Source of the DNA: an uncultured Phascolarctobacterium sp.
GTDB lineage: Bacteria; Bacillota; Negativicutes; Acidaminococcales; Acidaminococcaceae
Reading direction: 5' to 3'
NCBI RefSeq assembly: GCF_937920985.1
Contig: NZ_CALDXR010000033.1
Location: forward strand, 21,378 to 85,377
Length of the DNA: 64,000 nucleotides
Both the position numbers and the translations under genes were made by a program. A model generated the notes under the pieces. The model had not been told where the DNA came from. It ran no database searches and saw only the letters and a program-made list of their open reading frames with translations. Below, piece after piece: positions 62,376 to 64,000 of this stretch. Within the stretch, counting starts at the first letter, position 1. Every line of letters starts with the position of its first letter.

Positions 62376-63668
62376 TTATAAACCAAATCTAGCAAAAATC
62401 TCGTCAACGTGGCGCAGCATCGGTTTCGGATCGAAGCAATGCTCAACCTCTTCGTCGGTCAGATATTTCTTGATATCCGGGTCAGCTTCAACGTTGGTCT
62501 TAAAGTCAGCGCCTTGCAGCCAACGTGCCATAGCGTTACGTTGTACCCATTTGTAAGCGTCCTCACGCAGTACACCTTTGGTAACCAGAGCAATCAGCAG
62601 GTTTTGGCTGAAAATCAGGCCGCCGGTTTTGTTCATGTTGGCAATCATTGCATCAGGATATACCAGCAGCTTGTCGATGATGTTGGAGAATTTACGCAGC
62701 ATATGATCCAGAGCAATAGTTGCGTCCGGCAGAATAACGCGTTCTACAGAAGAATGGGAGATATCGCGTTCATGCCACAGGGTTACATCCTCCAGAGCTG
62801 CTACTGCATAGCCGCGCAGCAGGCGAGCCATACCGGAAACCTTTTCGCAGGTGATAGGATTACGTTTATGCGGCATAGCGGAAGAACCCTTTTGGCCGGG
62901 TGCAAAATATTCTTCAGCTTCACGGATATCGGTACGTTGCAGGTTACGGATTTCGGTTGCCATCTTATCCAGAGAGGAACCGATGATTGCCAGAGTAGTC
63001 ATGAAATGTGCATGACGGTCACGTTGGATAACCTGAGTTGCCAGGCGTACCGGAGTGAGCTCCAGCTTTTCGCAGACATATTTTTCTACAAACGGATCAA
63101 TGTTGGAGTAAGTACCTACAGCACCGGACAGCTTGCCGACTGCCATCATTTCACGTGCTTGTTTCAGACGTTCGATGTTACGTTCAATTTCAGCGGACCA
63201 CAGCAGAAATTTCATACCGAAGGTCATCGGTTCTGCGTGGATACCGTGAGTACGGCCGATCATAACGGTATATTTGAATTCAGCGGCACGACGGCGCAGA
63301 ATTTCATGGAAGTTTACCAGATGACGCATAATCAGGTCTGCGGATTGTACAGTCATGTAGCACAGTGCAGTATCCTTTACGTCGCTGGAGGTCAGGCCTT
63401 TGTGAATGTATTTTGACGCATCGCCTACATACTCAGCCACATTAGTCAGGAAAGCAATAACATCATGGTTGGTAACTGCTTCAATTTCCTTAATGCGGTC
63501 CAGACGGAAGTCAGCCTTCGTCTGAATATCCTTCAGCGCTTCGTCAGGCACAATGCCCAGTTTGTTCATAGCCTCGCAAGCCAGAATTTCTACCTTCAGC
63601 ATGGTACGGAATTCATTTTCGAGTGTCCAGATATTACCCATTTCAGGATGAGTATAACGATCAATCAT
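62376..63668 (-). CDS. purB: adenylosuccinate lyase
   Basis: A 430-residue fumarase/aspartase superfamily lyase, acting on SAICAR and adenylosuccinate. The signature GSSAMPHKRNPI lies near residue 265, with the catalytic His blocks TSSDVKDTA and MIGRTHGIHAEPMTFG. GGGAGG precedes the ATG. First gene of purB-purA; the leader carries a terminator-like hairpin. Confidence 0.97.
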   Translation of the reverse strand: MIDRYTHPEMGNIWTLENEFRTMLKVEILACEAMNKLGIVPDEALKDIQTKADFRLDRIKEIEAVTNHDVIAFLTNVAEYVGDASKYIHKGLTSSDVKDTALCYMTVQSADLIMRHLVNFHEILRRRAAEFKYTVMIGRTHGIHAEPMTFGMKFLLWSAEIERNIERLKQAREMMAVGKLSGAVGTYSNIDPFVEKYVCEKLELTPVRLATQVIQRDRHAHFMTTLAIIGSSLDKMATEIRNLQRTDIREAEEYFAPGQKGSSAMPHKRNPITCEKVSGMARLLRGYAVAALEDVTLWHERDISHSSVERVILPDATIALDHMLRKFSNIIDKLLVYPDAMIANMNKTGGLIFSQNLLIALVTKGVLREDAYKWVQRNAMARWLQGADFKTNVEADPDIKKYLTDEEVEHCFDPKPMLRHVDEIFARFGL

Positions 63669-63701
63669 TTTTGTATGCCTCCCAAGACAATTTTATTCAT
63701 G

Positions 63702-63793
63702 AAAAAACATCTGAAAGCCACAGATATTACCTTCAGATTCTTCACTACACTTTGTTGCATAAATATCATATCATTTTCCGCGTCTTATCGCAA
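63702..63793 (-). promoter_or_regulatory. purB promoter and leader hairpin
   Basis: On the minus strand TTGCGA (63788-63793), 17 bases, TATGAT (63765-63770). In the ~90-nt leader ATCTGAA (63732-63738) pairs with TTCAGAT (63709-63715) and is followed by GTTTTTT, a terminator-like structure 34 bases before the purB ATG. It is not a recognisable purine riboswitch. The rest of 63794-63946 holds nothing I can name. Confidence 0.5.
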
Positions 63794-63946
63794 GCTTTAT
63801 GAACATTTTTTGTTGATTTTAGGTAAAATATTCGGTTTTTCTTCGCAGCTTCCTTGTAAGCTTTTTTACACTTATCAGAAAAAATCTTTTGCCAAGAGAA
63901 TAATTTTCACGCTTTTAACCCCCATCAGGCAATGCTCCATGCAATA

Positions 63947-64000
63947 ATCGAGTAGGAGACTGCTCATTATTTGAGCAGTCGACCTCTCACACCACCGTGC
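63947..64000 (-). mobile_element. 3' end of a bacterial group II intron (domain V remnant and domain VI)
   Basis: The minus strand enters the window with CACGGTGGTGTGAGAGGTCG, the conserved 3' end of many bacterial group II introns after their maturase gene. A hairpin follows, GACTGCTC with GAGCAGTC, and then CTCCTACTCGAT, where a bulged branch-point A and the terminal AY of domain VI are expected. The intron would end at 63947; the exon continues toward purB. The maturase and the rest lie right of the window. The call rests on recognising this conserved tail. Confidence 0.6.

Overview
The window reads as chromosome of an anaerobic gut-type Negativicutes bacterium, a diderm Firmicute, most likely Acidaminococcaceae close to Phascolarctobacterium or Acidaminococcus. 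Two kinds of evidence point there. Diderm traits: a trimeric autotransporter with an ESPR-type leader and YadA anchor, plus periplasmic and envelope genes. Firmicute traits: an S-layer homology domain, a SAM-I riboswitch, short HisG with HisZ, a YerC/TrpR-like his regulator, type III glutamine synthetase, a group B-type [FeFe] hydrogenase and HgdC-type activases. The taxon is inferred from gene content only.

Left part (1-18.8 kb): an ECF transporter cassette cut by the left edge; a hicAB toxin-antitoxin pair; a complete ten-gene histidine operon on the minus strand (yerC/hisR-hisZ-G-D-C-B-H-A-F-IE); a SAM-riboswitch-controlled metNIQ methionine importer; a polar amino acid ABC importer; a thioredoxin-fold protein without cysteines; and a Na/Pi cotransporter. 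Middle (19-37 kb): a two-gene 2-hydroxyacyl-CoA dehydratase activase-like system, a SotB-like exporter, a SEC-C protein, a DEDDh exonuclease, asparaginase, a C_GCAxxG_C_C protein, an HD protein, a fused ammonium channel-PII protein next to glnN (nitrogen assimilation), an [FeFe] hydrogenase and an EamA exporter.

Accessory part (36.5-50 kb): a frameshifted LysR gene divergent from a four-gene acyl-CoA cluster (CoA-transferase, B12-dependent mutase large subunit with an altered substrate pocket, MmgE/PrpD protein, hotdog thioesterase), an Rpn-type nuclease, and a ~2000-residue trimeric autotransporter that carries an SLH domain after its membrane anchor. Right part (50.8-64 kb): a sigma54-type activator without the GAFTGA loop, an NlpC/P60 endopeptidase, a radical SAM protein, two secreted proteins, a MalT-like regulator, a 2-hydroxyacid dehydrogenase, tRNA-Lys, purB-purA, and what looks like the 3' end of a group II intron at the right edge.

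The most promising undescribed element is a pair of ~90-nt minus-strand RNA units (2663-2752 and 43845-43933). Each has a sigma70-type promoter six bases ahead of the same conserved 5' octamer, three hairpins and an intrinsic terminator. Paired bases change in a compensating way between the copies, and each lies directly upstream of a separately promoted gene (hicA and an Rpn nuclease). All calls come from reading the sequence; no database search was made.
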